Shown: in pieces, positions 8,645 to 17,015 of the stretch | How positions within the stretch are numbered: the stretch's first letter is position 1 | How the letters are laid out: each line of letters begins with the position of its first letter | Assembly: GCA_963760935.1 (NCBI GenBank) | Contig: CAVXFB010000002.1 | Span: forward strand, 124,001 to 188,000 | DNA length: 64,000 nucleotides | DNA from: CAVXFB01 sp963760935 | Lineage (GTDB): Bacteria > Planctomycetota > Planctomycetia > Pirellulales > Thermoguttaceae | Direction: 5' to 3' | Translations under genes and position numbers: made by a program | The notes under the pieces: model-generated | Databases searched by the model: none | Seen by the model: the letters and a program-made list of their open reading frames with translations, nothing else | What the model was told of the DNA's origin: nothing

Positions 8645-9115
8645 TTACTTAGCCTTGTCGTTGGCGTAGTCCCACACAGTGTCGGTGCAATTCGGATAGA
8701 AATTGCCGGACGACTTGTCGAACATCCAGCCGGTCGTGTTGTCACCTGCGCCAGGCGCAGACGTGATCACTTCCACCGTGTTGAGGCCGTTAAACGGGTT
8801 GGCCGGCATTTGTCCCTGGATATACGGGCCATAAATCCCCGTGTCGCTGACGACGCCGGCGGCATCAGTCTTCCCGGTCATCTGCGCGATGAAATCGGAA
8901 TTCAAAGGCCCCGGTAGTTTGCCGAGGTGATGCACCTTGTACATCTCAATCTGCGAGCGAATCGTGTGCAGATTGAACACCAGCGAGCTGTTCTTGGCGT
9001 CGTTGGTCGACGACGAGAACTGCGGAATGATCGTCGCAGCCAACACCGCCATGATGATGACCACGATCAGCACTTCGATCAACGTAAACGCATTTCGGCG
9101 ACGGTCAATACTCAT
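8645..9115 (-). CDS. Type II secretion GspG-like pseudopilin
   Basis: Predicted pseudopilin anchored in the inner membrane by an N-terminal helix. The class III leader is MSIDRRRNA followed by FTLIEVLIVVIIMAVLAA, with the conserved Glu at position 5 of the mature chain. The residue before the cleavage site is Ala rather than the usual Gly, which peptidases usually tolerate. The remaining 120 residues form a small globular domain with a C-terminal NDKAK. The size of 156 residues fits GspG. No other secretion genes are nearby, so it is an orphan; many planctomycetes carry such scattered pseudopilins. An AGGAGT ribosome-binding site precedes the ATG. Confidence 0.8.
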   Translation of the reverse strand: MSIDRRRNAFTLIEVLIVVIIMAVLAATIIPQFSSSTNDAKNSSLVFNLHTIRSQIEMYKVHHLGKLPGPLNSDFIAQMTGKTDAAGVVSDTGIYGPYIQGQMPANPFNGLNTVEVITSAPGAGDNTTGWMFDKSSGNFYPNCTDTVWDYANDKAK

Positions 9116-9637
9116 GACTACCTAACTCCTTGCGAAAGAAAATATTCGTTCTCAGGCGGCGCGCTACGGTGCGACCAAAAATGGATGCCGTTACATATCC
9201 CTAGGTTGCAGTTAACGTGTCGTCAAGAAAAGTCATCGCGCCGGTGTGTTGCAGCGACGTTTGCCGCGTGACGAGCCCGGCCTGCTGGCGTTGTAGCCCG
9301 CATAATCGCTACATGCCCGCGATGCGCTGAAACCGCCATGTCGCCTGCGGTCGTGCTTCTTGTAAGACTCAGGCTAGTGGTTCTCGTCTCTACGACACTC
9401 CTATGCTTCGTGCTTTCTCTATATCAAGCAACCATCGCAGCATGACGATAGATGTAGTAAACAGGCTCTGTTTTCACAGCTTGCGTTGTTTACGACCTAA
9501 TGGCCACATACAAAGCCCCCGCATTCTGGGCAATAGAGCTAATGTGCGTCGTGTATACAGTCCGAAGAGACTAAAGGCGAATTTCGCCAATAGACCAGGC
9601 CCAATTCCGGTTTCGTGATGCTTGAAGGAGGCATGCA
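9116..9637. other. Intergenic region upstream of the YTV gene
   Basis: This 522-base divergent gap has no gene I can support. It should hold promoters for both flanking genes. TTGTTT at 9486-9491 followed 17 bases later by TACAAA is a weak candidate for the YTV gene. A strong GAAGGAGG ribosome-binding site ends the region. Confidence 0.4.
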
Positions 9638-11779
9638 ATGAGAAGGTTACTAGGAGTACCGCTACTCGCGGTGGTACTGCTGACCATCGCAGCAAGCATG
9701 GCAGATGCGTGCTACTGTGGTGCAACCCGGTACCGAAGCTGCAGGCGCGCTAGCTGCTGCCAGGTCGAAGACACCTGCTGCCCGCAGCAGACCTGCACGG
9801 TCATGAAGACCTGCAAGGAGGTTGTGTACGAGCCACGCCAGTACACCTGCTATAAGACGTGCTACGAGCGCGTCTGTGAGCAGAAAACCATCAACTGCGT
9901 GAAGTACGTCCCCGAGACGTGCTACCGAGAGGTTTGCTACACGGTGTGCAAGCCAGTGTGGGAGACCAAGACCAAGGAGATCTGCTACACGGTATGTAAG
10001 CCCGTGTGGGAGACTCGGACGAAGGAAATCTGCTACACGGTATGCAAGCCAGTGTGGGAGACCCGCACAAAGGAGATCTGCTACACGGTGTGCAAGCCCG
10101 TGTGGGAGACCCGCACCAAGGAGATCTGCTACACGGTATGTAAGCCCGTGTGGGAGACTCGGACGAAGGAGATCTGCTACACGGTATGCAAGCCGGTGTG
10201 GGAGACTCGGACGAAGGAAATCTGCTATACGGTGTGCAAGCCCGTGTGGGAGACCCGCACCAAGGAGATCTGCTACACGGTATGCAAGCCGGTGTGGGAG
10301 ACCAAGACTAAGGAGATTTGCTACACGGTATGCAAGCCCGTGTGGGAAACCCGGACCAAGGAGATTTGCTACACGGTGTGCAAGCCCGTTTGGGAGACTC
10401 GTACGAAGGAAATCTGCTACACGGTGTGCAAGCCCGTTTGGGAAACCAAGACTCGGGAGATCTGCTACACGGTATGCAAGCCGGTGTACGAGACTCGCAC
10501 GAAGCAAATTTGCTATACGGTGTGCAAGCCGGTGTATGAGACTCGCGAAAAGGTCTGCCAGTATACGGTGTGCAAGCCGGTTTGGGAGACCAAGAGCCGC
10601 GAGATCTGCTACACGGTATGCAAGCCAGTGTACGAGACCTGCTATCGGAACGTGTGCTACACGGTGTGCAAGCCGGTAACGTGCACGAAGACGATCAAGG
10701 TCTGCTCGGGACACTGGGAAACTCGGGAATCTGGCTGCTGCGAACCGGCCGCCGATGCCTGCTGCCCAGTCCGCCCCGTCTGCCGCGTGTGGGTGCCGGA
10801 GATCCAGGAGCGCCAGATCGAGTGCACGAAATACGTGCGTGAGACTTGCGTGAAGCAGGTTCCGTACACCGTGTGCAAGATGGTGCCCGAGCAACGCGTC
10901 AAGACCTGCACCTACCAGGTGTGCCACATGGTCAAGGAGATCTGCGAGAAGCGGATTCCTTACACGGTGTGCCGCATGGTGCCGGAGCAGCGGGTCAAGA
11001 CTTGCACCTACCAAGTGTGCAAGATGGTGCCCGAGCAACGCGTCAAGACCTGCACCTACCAGGTTTGCCACATGGTGCGAGAGAACCGCGTCAAGACCTG
11101 CACCTATCAGGTCTGCAAGATGGTGCGAGAGAACCGCGTCAAGACCTGCACCTATCAGGTCTGCAAGATGGTTCCCGAGCAACGTGTCAAGACCTGCACC
11201 TACAAGGTCTGCCACATGGTGCGAGAGAACCGCGTCAAGACCTGCACCTATCAGGTCTGCAAGATGGTTCCCGAGCAACGCGTCAAGACCTGCACCTACA
11301 AGGTCTGCCACATGGTGCGAGAGAACCGCGTCAAGACCTGCACCTATCAGGTCTGCAAGATGGTGCCCGAGCAACGCGTCAAGACCTGCACCTACAAGGT
11401 CTGCAAGATGGTGCCCGAGCAACGTGTTAAGACCTGCACCTACAAGGTCTGCCACATGGTGCAAGAGAACCGCGTCAAGACCTGCACCTATCAGGTGTGC
11501 AAGATGGTGCCGGAGCAGCGCGTTAAGACCTGCTGCTACAAGGTCTGCCACATGGTGCAAGAGCAGCGTGTCAAGCAAGTGCCGTACACGGTATGCAAGC
11601 CCGTGTGCTACACGAAGACTGTCAACTGCACGAAGCTCGTGCCGAAGCGAGTATGCTACACGGTCACGAAGTGCGTGCCGGTGGTGGTGTGCAAGCAGGT
11701 GCCGGTGCAGGTGTGCTGCCCGATGCCGGCTTGCTGCGAAGCCCCCAAGGCATGTGCTCCGGCCGGTTGCTGCAACTAG
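9638..11779 (+). CDS. Secreted YTV-repeat protein
   Basis: Large planctomycete surface protein of the YTV-repeat family; function unknown, thought structural. A signal peptide ends near residue 24 (MADA). A Cys-rich linker (25-99) precedes array A (about 100-355): 16 units of 16 residues, typically CYTVCKPVWETRTKEI. After a Cys-rich spacer containing CCEPAADACCPVRP, array B (about 410-665) has 16 units of the same length, typically YQVCKMVPEQRVKTCT. The tail has a CxxCC-rich end with ACCEAPK, shared with the Cys-rich protein at 70-738. Two or three Cys per unit suggest disulfide cross-links. The start is fixed by AAGGAGG seven bases upstream, and a terminator follows the stop. It is monocistronic. 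Confidence 0.88.
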   Translation: MRRLLGVPLLAVVLLTIAASMADACYCGATRYRSCRRASCCQVEDTCCPQQTCTVMKTCKEVVYEPRQYTCYKTCYERVCEQKTINCVKYVPETCYREVCYTVCKPVWETKTKEICYTVCKPVWETRTKEICYTVCKPVWETRTKEICYTVCKPVWETRTKEICYTVCKPVWETRTKEICYTVCKPVWETRTKEICYTVCKPVWETRTKEICYTVCKPVWETKTKEICYTVCKPVWETRTKEICYTVCKPVWETRTKEICYTVCKPVWETKTREICYTVCKPVYETRTKQICYTVCKPVYETREKVCQYTVCKPVWETKSREICYTVCKPVYETCYRNVCYTVCKPVTCTKTIKVCSGHWETRESGCCEPAADACCPVRPVCRVWVPEIQERQIECTKYVRETCVKQVPYTVCKMVPEQRVKTCTYQVCHMVKEICEKRIPYTVCRMVPEQRVKTCTYQVCKMVPEQRVKTCTYQVCHMVRENRVKTCTYQVCKMVRENRVKTCTYQVCKMVPEQRVKTCTYKVCHMVRENRVKTCTYQVCKMVPEQRVKTCTYKVCHMVRENRVKTCTYQVCKMVPEQRVKTCTYKVCKMVPEQRVKTCTYKVCHMVQENRVKTCTYQVCKMVPEQRVKTCCYKVCHMVQEQRVKQVPYTVCKPVCYTKTVNCTKLVPKRVCYTVTKCVPVVVCKQVPVQVCCPMPACCEAPKACAPAGCCN
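9935..10702 (+). repeat. Array A: sixteen 48-bp YTV units
   Basis: Sixteen in-frame tandem units of 48 bp, each coding for a variant of CYTVCKPVWETRTKEI. Units 2-11 are nearly identical at the protein level but differ at synonymous sites (for example CGC, CGG and CGT for the same Arg), so recent slippage alone does not explain them. Units 12-16 are degenerate. Confidence 0.85.
10865..11632 (+). repeat. Array B: sixteen 48-bp YQV/YKV units
   Basis: Sixteen in-frame units of 48 bp with the consensus YxVCxMVxExRVKTCT. Within it a 96-bp pair (an REN unit followed by a PEQ unit) recurs, showing higher-order duplication. The unit length equals that of array A, which points to one ancestral module. 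Confidence 0.82.
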
Positions 11780-11845
11780 CGTCGAGCGTGTGGTGACACA
11801 AGCCTTCCGACGACCGGAGGAAGGTCTGGTCTAAACCAGTACGGC

Positions 11846-11885
11846 GGCCGAACCCCTCAAAAAGGTTCGGCCGTCGTCGTTTTTT
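11846..11885 (+). terminator. Rho-independent terminator of the YTV gene
   Basis: A perfect 9-bp stem (GGCCGAACC at 11846-11854, complement at 11864-11872) is followed by GTCGTCG and six T. It begins 67 bases after the YTV stop. Confidence 0.82.
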
Positions 11886-12090
11886 GACGCCTTGGAATCC
11901 GGCGATTCATCGCCGCCTTTCATCATGTTTCGCCGTTTGGCGAGCAATCGTTCAACGTGGGACCAGGTTGCCCATCCGCTCGACCACATCCTCCAAATTC
12001 CTATTCCGCCGGACGGCTCGATTTGCGACAATCTTGGCCACTACAGGCACTGGCAAAGCCGCCAGTCGCGCTCGACGGAAGGAATTTCCT

Positions 12091-13011
12091 ATGCGGCAAA
12101 AGTTCATCGACTACGCTGTCTATCTGGTGGTTCGTATCTTAATCTGCGTCGTGCAGGCATTGCCCGTCGCGACCGGCCACCGACTGGCCCGATTGCTGGC
12201 GAAACTGTTCTGCGACGTGCTAAAAATCCGACGGGCGGTGGTCGACGACAACCTGGCCCACGCATTTCCGGACCTGACGCCGGAGAAACGTTTGCGGCTG
12301 GCCCGGCAGATGTGGGAGCACCTATTTCTGCTGGTGTTGGAGGTGGCCCATACGCCGCGAAAGATTCACGAGACGAACTGGCGCGACTATGTGCGGCTGG
12401 CAAACGAGGCCGAGTTCGTCCGAAGCCTGATCGAAGACCGGCCGGTGCTGGTGGTGTGCGCCCACTTGGGTAATTTTGAAGTCGGCGGTTACGTGTTGGG
12501 CGTGTTGGGCTTCCCAACGTATACCGTTGCCCGCACACTCGACAATCCGTACCTCGACGACTTCGTCAATCGGTTCCGCGGCCGCACGGGCCAACACATG
12601 ATTCCCAAAAACGGCGGCTACGATCAGATCGTCGAGGTCCTCGCGCGTGGCGGCACGATGACGTTCCTGGCCGATCAGTATGCGGGCCCCAAGGGCTGCT
12701 GGGTCGAGTTCTTCGGTCGGCCGGCCTCGGCCCATAAGGCGATCGCTCTATTGGCGTTGGACAACAACGCTACCGTTTCGGTCTCGGCAGTGCGGCGGCT
12801 CGATCGGCCGATGCAATTCGAGTTGATCAACTACGCGATGGTTGACCCACAGCAACAGGTGCAGAACTCGGTCGGCACGATTCGCCAGATGACGCAGTGG
12901 TACACGACGCGGCTGGAAGATCTGATCCGCCAAGTTCCCGGCCAGTATTGGTGGCTGCACCGACGGTGGAAGGACACGCGGGAAAAAAGGCCGCAGAAGA
13001 AAGCAGCCTAA
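12091..13011 (+). CDS. LpxL/HtrB-type lysophospholipid acyltransferase
   Basis: Membrane-associated acyltransferase of the lipid A late-acyltransferase family, transferring a fatty acyl chain to a lipid A precursor or a related lipid. An N-terminal hydrophobic segment (about residues 10-30) is followed by the H-x4-E catalytic motif in CAHLGNFE. Later conserved elements include FLADQYAG and the C-terminal WWLHRRWK. Its 306 residues match the family. The ATG at 12091 is preceded by GGAAGGA; upstream frames would read into the YTV terminator. With LptE-like and BamD-like genes elsewhere in the window, it supports a Gram-negative outer membrane. Confidence 0.85.
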   Translation: MRQKFIDYAVYLVVRILICVVQALPVATGHRLARLLAKLFCDVLKIRRAVVDDNLAHAFPDLTPEKRLRLARQMWEHLFLLVLEVAHTPRKIHETNWRDYVRLANEAEFVRSLIEDRPVLVVCAHLGNFEVGGYVLGVLGFPTYTVARTLDNPYLDDFVNRFRGRTGQHMIPKNGGYDQIVEVLARGGTMTFLADQYAGPKGCWVEFFGRPASAHKAIALLALDNNATVSVSAVRRLDRPMQFELINYAMVDPQQQVQNSVGTIRQMTQWYTTRLEDLIRQVPGQYWWLHRRWKDTREKRPQKKAA

Positions 13012-13164
13012 GGAAGTGCAGAACGACAAATGACGAAACACAGTGACGAACGATCACCCCAATAAGGAAGATTGAACGCCGGCCTGTTCAGGTATTAGTC
13101 ATTCTTGCCTTTTTCCCTGCTGGACCAACTCAAGTCACCCGGACTGGCGGACCCGTGCGGCGCA

Positions 13165-13194
13165 ACAAAAAGAGCCATCCGCAAGGGATGGCTC
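13165..13194 (-). terminator. Rho-independent terminator of the first PEP-CTERM gene
   Basis: Read on the minus strand, a 9-bp stem (13186-13194 with 13172-13180, GAGCCATCC and complement) is followed by TTTTTG. It lies 34 bases beyond the stop of the gene at 13228-14157. Confidence 0.78.
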
Positions 13195-13227
13195 GGCTTC
13201 GTTTCGATCGAAACAGTTGCGTGGTGT

Positions 13228-14157
13228 CTACCTTCGCCGCCAAGCGTAGGCCAGCAAGCCCAGACCGGCCGTCAACAGCAGCACCAGTGTGCCCGGCTCG
13301 GGAACAGTGTTCGCTAATGCATCCGTGATTGCACTATCGTTATTCTGTACTGTCATGAGGACCTTATCGCCAATGGCCGGCAGGAGACCGGTGAAGCTAG
13401 GATTTAGCCGATCTACGAGTGAGACATTCAGAAACAACTCCCAACTATCCGGGTAGTCTGTGCCTTCGGTAGACGCACTCCAAATCACGCGGCCAACATC
13501 GCGATCCATACCCGCTAAAGCCCCGCCTACGGACAAATCAACATACGACGATTTCCCAAGTTGCATTAATACTCCAGCATTAGTATCCCAGCCGAGGATA
13601 CCAGCCTGCTCTTGACCGGGAACATAGGCTGGGCCGGTTTCGGTATAGTAAGTGCCCGTGCGGATCTGAATCGCAACTCCGCTGGTGGGCAAATCGCCGT
13701 CACCGTTGCTCAAACTGCCGACACCGTTGCCACCGCTCGGCGCGATGGTGCTTGTGGTCCAAGTGGAATCGCTGTTGCCGAACTTGGCCTGCAGTTTTGG
13801 GCCACTCGTCGCTGAAGACAATAGCGAGTTGACAGCGTTGCCAGTGAATGCGCTCCAACCGGCTTCTGTCGCAGCAATTGGCGCAAAGATGCCGCCGGCG
13901 GCCAAAACGGTATCACCGACCTGCCATGAACTGTCTATCAGGTTTGACCCCGTTTGAATGGTAAAGCCAGCGGCGTAGGTGTCGTATCCGTAATTTGCGT
14001 CGCCCCTTACGTACACGCCGTTACTTAACGAATTGCCGAAAGATGCGAAGCCGTCGGCGTTTGGGTTACCGGTGACGACAACCACACTAGCCATCGCCGG
14101 GGTTGCCGCGAGCATGACCACTAAAAGGCAAACCGTCGCATACATGAACCTGAACAT
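13228..14157 (-). CDS. PEP-CTERM sorting-domain protein (1)
   Basis: Secreted protein of unknown function, 309 residues. A signal peptide (MFRFMYATVCLLVVMLAA, cleavage after AMA) leads into a beta-rich, Gly/Ser/Thr-rich body. The C-terminus is the PEP-CTERM tail: VPEPGTLVLLLTAGLGLL then AYAWRRR, the signal recognised by exosortase. I chose the ATG at 14157 because AAAGGAG lies just before it; the longer frame from 14217 reads through the leader hairpin. It is the first of four PEP-CTERM genes on this strand. No exosortase gene is in the window. Confidence 0.82.
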   Translation of the reverse strand: MFRFMYATVCLLVVMLAATPAMASVVVVTGNPNADGFASFGNSLSNGVYVRGDANYGYDTYAAGFTIQTGSNLIDSSWQVGDTVLAAGGIFAPIAATEAGWSAFTGNAVNSLLSSATSGPKLQAKFGNSDSTWTTSTIAPSGGNGVGSLSNGDGDLPTSGVAIQIRTGTYYTETGPAYVPGQEQAGILGWDTNAGVLMQLGKSSYVDLSVGGALAGMDRDVGRVIWSASTEGTDYPDSWELFLNVSLVDRLNPSFTGLLPAIGDKVLMTVQNNDSAITDALANTVPEPGTLVLLLTAGLGLLAYAWRRR

Positions 14158-14171
14158 GCTAACTCTCCTTT

Positions 14172-14187
14172 GGCCCGTATCGGGGCC
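14172..14187 (-). promoter_or_regulatory. Leader hairpin abutting the ribosome-binding site, gene 1
   Basis: GGCCC (14172-14176) and GGGCC (14183-14187) form a short hairpin in the leader. On the minus strand its 3' arm touches AAAGGAG directly. The same arrangement with different bases occurs at 15028-15041. Confidence 0.5.
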
Positions 14188-14240
14188 GTCTAGTCGATTT
14201 CGGAAGTTTAGAGACACGCGCGATGATGGAAAGGGAATCT

Positions 14241-14401
14241 GCCTCCGTTTACGATGATTGCCAACATGGCACTACATGATATTCAATGTTTGGAACTTAC
14301 TACTATCTGCTGAAATGCTAATAGCTCCGTCGTCGCCGCCAAGCGTAGCAGAGCAGGCCCAGACCAGCCGTGACCAGCAGCACCAGCGTGCCGGGTTCGG
14401 G
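14241..14401 (-). repeat. PEP-CTERM tail plus 3'-flank cassette, copy 1
   Basis: From GCCTCCGTTT through the stop of the gene at 14318 and on into its PEP-CTERM tail, this stretch is very similar to 15261-15428, with a few small gaps. The similarity covers about 77 bases beyond the stop codon. Confidence 0.75.
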
Positions 14402-15013
14402 AACGGGGGTGACGGTGAATGTCGCCATGATATCTCGATCAGGTTGGCTCCACGGCGTGCCGCCGGGAAAACCTGGGGCACTCGTAACATTCGCTACAGG
14501 CAATGCGAGGGGAGTGACGTCAATCTGATATCCAGGCACGAAGAAGGTGCTTGTCGATCCAGCGGAGAGGCTAAGATAGTCGTCATCCCAAGTAGTCTGG
14601 AGAAGGCCCGATTGGCTTAACGAAGCCGCCGGTCCACCGCCGAAAGACATCGTGCGGGCTCCAGCGATAGGGAACAGCAAGTCAGGCCAATCGCCGCCAG
14701 CCGGGCTATCGTTGGCCAAGCTGCCGTCCGTGCCATTATAGGTGTAACTCACTGCCCACGTTAGCGTGTTGATCTTCTGGACGTACGTACCCGGCGTAAG
14801 ATCGAGTGTGCCGGAGTAGGTTCCAAACGCCACTGCGTCGCCCGAGTAACCCAAACCGTCAACTAGGTGGGGAGCACCGGCCGGCGGCGGAAAGGGACCG
14901 GGATAATTCGTTGGTCCCAAACCGGACACCGTATATCCGATGGTTGCGGCGTTGGCGAGTCCCGCTACGGCAAAAATTGCCGCTGCTGCAAAAACATTGA
15001 TTACCTTAATCAT
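14318..15013 (-). CDS. PEP-CTERM sorting-domain protein (2)
   Basis: Secreted protein of unknown function, 231 residues. The signal peptide MIKVINVFAAAAIFAVAG ends after ANA. A short beta-rich body follows, and the tail is VPEPGTLVLLVTAGLGLL then CYAWRRRRSY. The ATG at 15013 has AAGGAG in front; an open frame runs further upstream to 15370 but lacks any secretion signal there. The body shows no clear similarity to its neighbours, while the tail and the DNA beyond the stop are shared with the gene at 15346-16122. Confidence 0.8.
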   Translation of the reverse strand: MIKVINVFAAAAIFAVAGLANAATIGYTVSGLGPTNYPGPFPPPAGAPHLVDGLGYSGDAVAFGTYSGTLDLTPGTYVQKINTLTWAVSYTYNGTDGSLANDSPAGGDWPDLLFPIAGARTMSFGGGPAASLSQSGLLQTTWDDDYLSLSAGSTSTFFVPGYQIDVTPLALPVANVTSAPGFPGGTPWSQPDRDIMATFTVTPVPEPGTLVLLVTAGLGLLCYAWRRRRSY

Positions 15014-15027
15014 TTTCACGCTCCTTT

Positions 15028-15041
15028 GGTCCGATCGGACC
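15028..15041 (-). promoter_or_regulatory. Leader hairpin abutting the ribosome-binding site, gene 2
   Basis: GGTCCGATCGGACC is a perfect palindrome immediately before AAAGGAG. Relative to 14172-14187 the middle pair has changed from C-G to T-A on both sides, which keeps the stem. Confidence 0.55.
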
Positions 15042-15210
15042 GCTAAATCGTTTTCGGAGTTGAGAACGAATACAAACACTCCCGCGCTTTCGAAAACCTG
15101 ACTCGTTCTGGATTGGGTCCTGTGAACCGAGACTAAGCCCGGGTCAAAACGACAATATCCGGCGAACGAGTGGCTGGCCCACATTATGCGGGCCAAAAAA
15201 ATGCAGCCAA

Positions 15211-15243
15211 GAAACAAAAGACGTCCCCGATGCGGGACGTCTT
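15211..15243 (-). terminator. Rho-independent terminator of PEP-CTERM gene 3
   Basis: On the minus strand a perfect 10-bp stem (15234-15243 with 15218-15227) is followed by TTGTTTC. It is about 100 bases past the stop of the gene at 15346-16122, beyond the conserved 3' cassette. Confidence 0.72.
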
Positions 15244-15260
15244 CAATCGCTGCGAACGCT

Positions 15261-15428
15261 GCCTCGTACGATGATCGCCAACATGGCGCTACGCAATATT
15301 CATTCAATACTTGAAACTTACTACTTACTACTATCTGTTGGAACGCTAATAGCTCCGTCGTCGCCGCCAAGCGTAGCAGAGCAGGCCCAGACCAGCCGTC
15401 AACAGCAGCACCAGCGTGCCGGGTTCGG
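15261..15428 (-). repeat. PEP-CTERM tail plus 3'-flank cassette, copy 2
   Basis: Second copy of the cassette at 14241-14401, covering the end of the gene at 15346 and about 85 bases past its stop. It ends in GCGTGCCGGGTTCGGG, at the start of the PEP motif. Confidence 0.75.
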
Positions 15429-16122
15429 GGGTGACCGTTGGATTGGACACCAGATAGCCGCCCAGGTAATTGCTTTGCGTATCGCCGAGCACCCAGTTGA
15501 CACCATAGGCGGTGTACGAGCTGGCGTTGAGATCATCCGGTGCGCCGGAACCGCCCCAGGGTGTCGTCGGGGGGGCAATCGTGTAGCTGGCGAAGTCGCT
15601 GAAGGTGAAGTGAGGACTTACAGTGCCGGCGGGGACGTTTGTCGTGGTGGTTACCCCGTTGGGCAATTTGAAGCCGGCAGTGGGGCTGACTTCATAGACC
15701 CAAACGGTGGCATCTTTCAAGACATCCCACGTGGTGTCGTAGGCGCTGCTTCCCGTCCATTCCCCAGTATTGCTGGGTTCGTTGGCAATCGCGGCGTATC
15801 CACCGAGACCATCGGTGACCCAAAAGTTCATGTAGGGGCCCCAGCCGGTGACGCTTGGATCGCGGTTGATGCTTATCGATTGAATGGCGCCGATGGTTTG
15901 GCCGTTCATCATGTTTGTACCCCAGGCGGCCTTTTGACCAGCCAAAGTAATTTCGAACAGTTTTCCACCGCCCACATCATCACTGATTGCAGGGGCAATG
16001 TCTCCGCTATTGGAATTACGGATCACGAAGGCATCCCAGCCGGCAACATCTGCCGCTGAAACCAAGCTGCTCGCCATGAGCACAACACCAATTGCGGCTG
16101 CCGCGATCATAGAACGTCTCAT
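15346..16122 (-). CDS. PEP-CTERM sorting-domain protein (3)
   Basis: Secreted protein of unknown function, 258 residues. The signal peptide MRRSMIAAAAIGVVLMASS ends near VSA. The body contains several Trp/Gly motifs and no enzyme signature I recognise. The tail is VTPEPGTLVLLLTAGLGLL then CYAWRRRRSY, almost identical to that of the gene at 14318-15013. GAGAGAGGAG precedes the ATG. It lacks the leader hairpin of genes 1 and 2. Confidence 0.82.
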   Translation of the reverse strand: MRRSMIAAAAIGVVLMASSLVSAADVAGWDAFVIRNSNSGDIAPAISDDVGGGKLFEITLAGQKAAWGTNMMNGQTIGAIQSISINRDPSVTGWGPYMNFWVTDGLGGYAAIANEPSNTGEWTGSSAYDTTWDVLKDATVWVYEVSPTAGFKLPNGVTTTTNVPAGTVSPHFTFSDFASYTIAPPTTPWGGSGAPDDLNASSYTAYGVNWVLGDTQSNYLGGYLVSNPTVTPEPGTLVLLLTAGLGLLCYAWRRRRSY

Positions 16123-16256
16123 TGTTTGAAGCTCCTCTCTCGTTTGGGTAAATGTTCGTGGAGCGCGCAGGACAGTACAAAAGGTGATCCGCCAACCTGT
16201 TGCGCAAGGACACGGCGGGCGACTGAAACGCGGGAGTGACCACCCAGCCCGAGAAA

Positions 16257-16287
16257 AGCCCGCCGCAAGATGATGTCTTGCGCGGCG
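16257..16287 (-). terminator. Terminator-like hairpin of PEP-CTERM gene 4
   Basis: CGCCGCAAGA (16261-16270) pairs with TCTTGCGCGGCG (16276-16287) with a small bulge. On the minus strand the stem is followed by GGCTTTTC. It begins 12 bases after the stop at 16299. Confidence 0.55.
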
Positions 16288-16298
16288 AGCAACGGGGA

Positions 16299-17015
16299 CT
16301 AGGTTCGCTGCCTCAAGATCGGAATCGTAAGATGTTCATTCTTGTTCATGTTGCTCCGGCGTCGTCGACAACCGCGGGCCAGCAGGAAGAATCCGGCTGC
16401 GGTCAACAGGGCGCACGACGAGGGTTCCGGAATTGACGACAACGATCCGGAGTAACTCGTGGCGTTCACCTGGCCATCCGTCAACAACTCGGTCAGCGAA
16501 TGCTGGTTGGTCGCCGAGAACTGAAAAGTCAACACGGCCGTCTGCTGCTGACCGTTGACGATGGCGAGCAAGTCGCTGTCAGTACCCGAGTAGGTGAAGT
16601 TGCTGAGGTTAGCCGAGCCTGTGCCCAACGCCCCAAACAGTTCATTGAGGACTTGGACATTGAGCCAGTCCAGGTCGGCCGTCAGCGGTTGGCTGACTCC
16701 GTCCCACAACTGAAGCGTGCCGTCGGTCGTCGTAACGCTGGCTTGCTCGAAACCCGGCACTGGGCTGGTGATCGCCCCAACGGTGAACGTTCCGCCGATG
16801 TTGCCGAACAGGCCCACCAAACCGGGCACGGTCGAGTCCGTGATCAGAAAATCATAGGTCCCCGTATTGGGAAACGTGATCGTGTCGCCGGTGCCGTTGA
16901 ATTGGAGTGATGCCCCAACGACATTGGCAAAATCGCAACTGATCGTTTCGGCGTTGGCAACTTGGGCCATCACACCGAACAAAGCAATGAACGCGAATCG
17001 TTGAAACCAACACAT
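16299..17015 (-). CDS. PEP-CTERM sorting-domain protein (4)
   Basis: Secreted protein of unknown function, 238 residues. A signal peptide (MCWFQRFAFIALFGVMAQ, cleavage after ANA) leads to a beta-rich body. The tail differs from its neighbours: IPEPSSCALLTAAGFFLLA then RGCRRRR, followed by an extra 18 residues (from SNMNKNEH) that most PEP-CTERM proteins lack. It has no share in the tail cassette of genes 2 and 3, so it probably arose separately. The start codon context is weak, but the signal peptide sits directly behind it. Confidence 0.78.
   Translation of the reverse strand: MCWFQRFAFIALFGVMAQVANAETISCDFANVVGASLQFNGTGDTITFPNTGTYDFLITDSTVPGLVGLFGNIGGTFTVGAITSPVPGFEQASVTTTDGTLQLWDGVSQPLTADLDWLNVQVLNELFGALGTGSANLSNFTYSGTDSDLLAIVNGQQQTAVLTFQFSATNQHSLTELLTDGQVNATSYSGSLSSIPEPSSCALLTAAGFFLLARGCRRRRSNMNKNEHLTIPILRQRT

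Noticed and set aside
9662..11578. A 638-residue open frame antisense to the YTV gene
   Set aside because: It mirrors the repeat period, has His/Leu/Ala-rich low-complexity product and no start signal; it is a shadow of the repeats.
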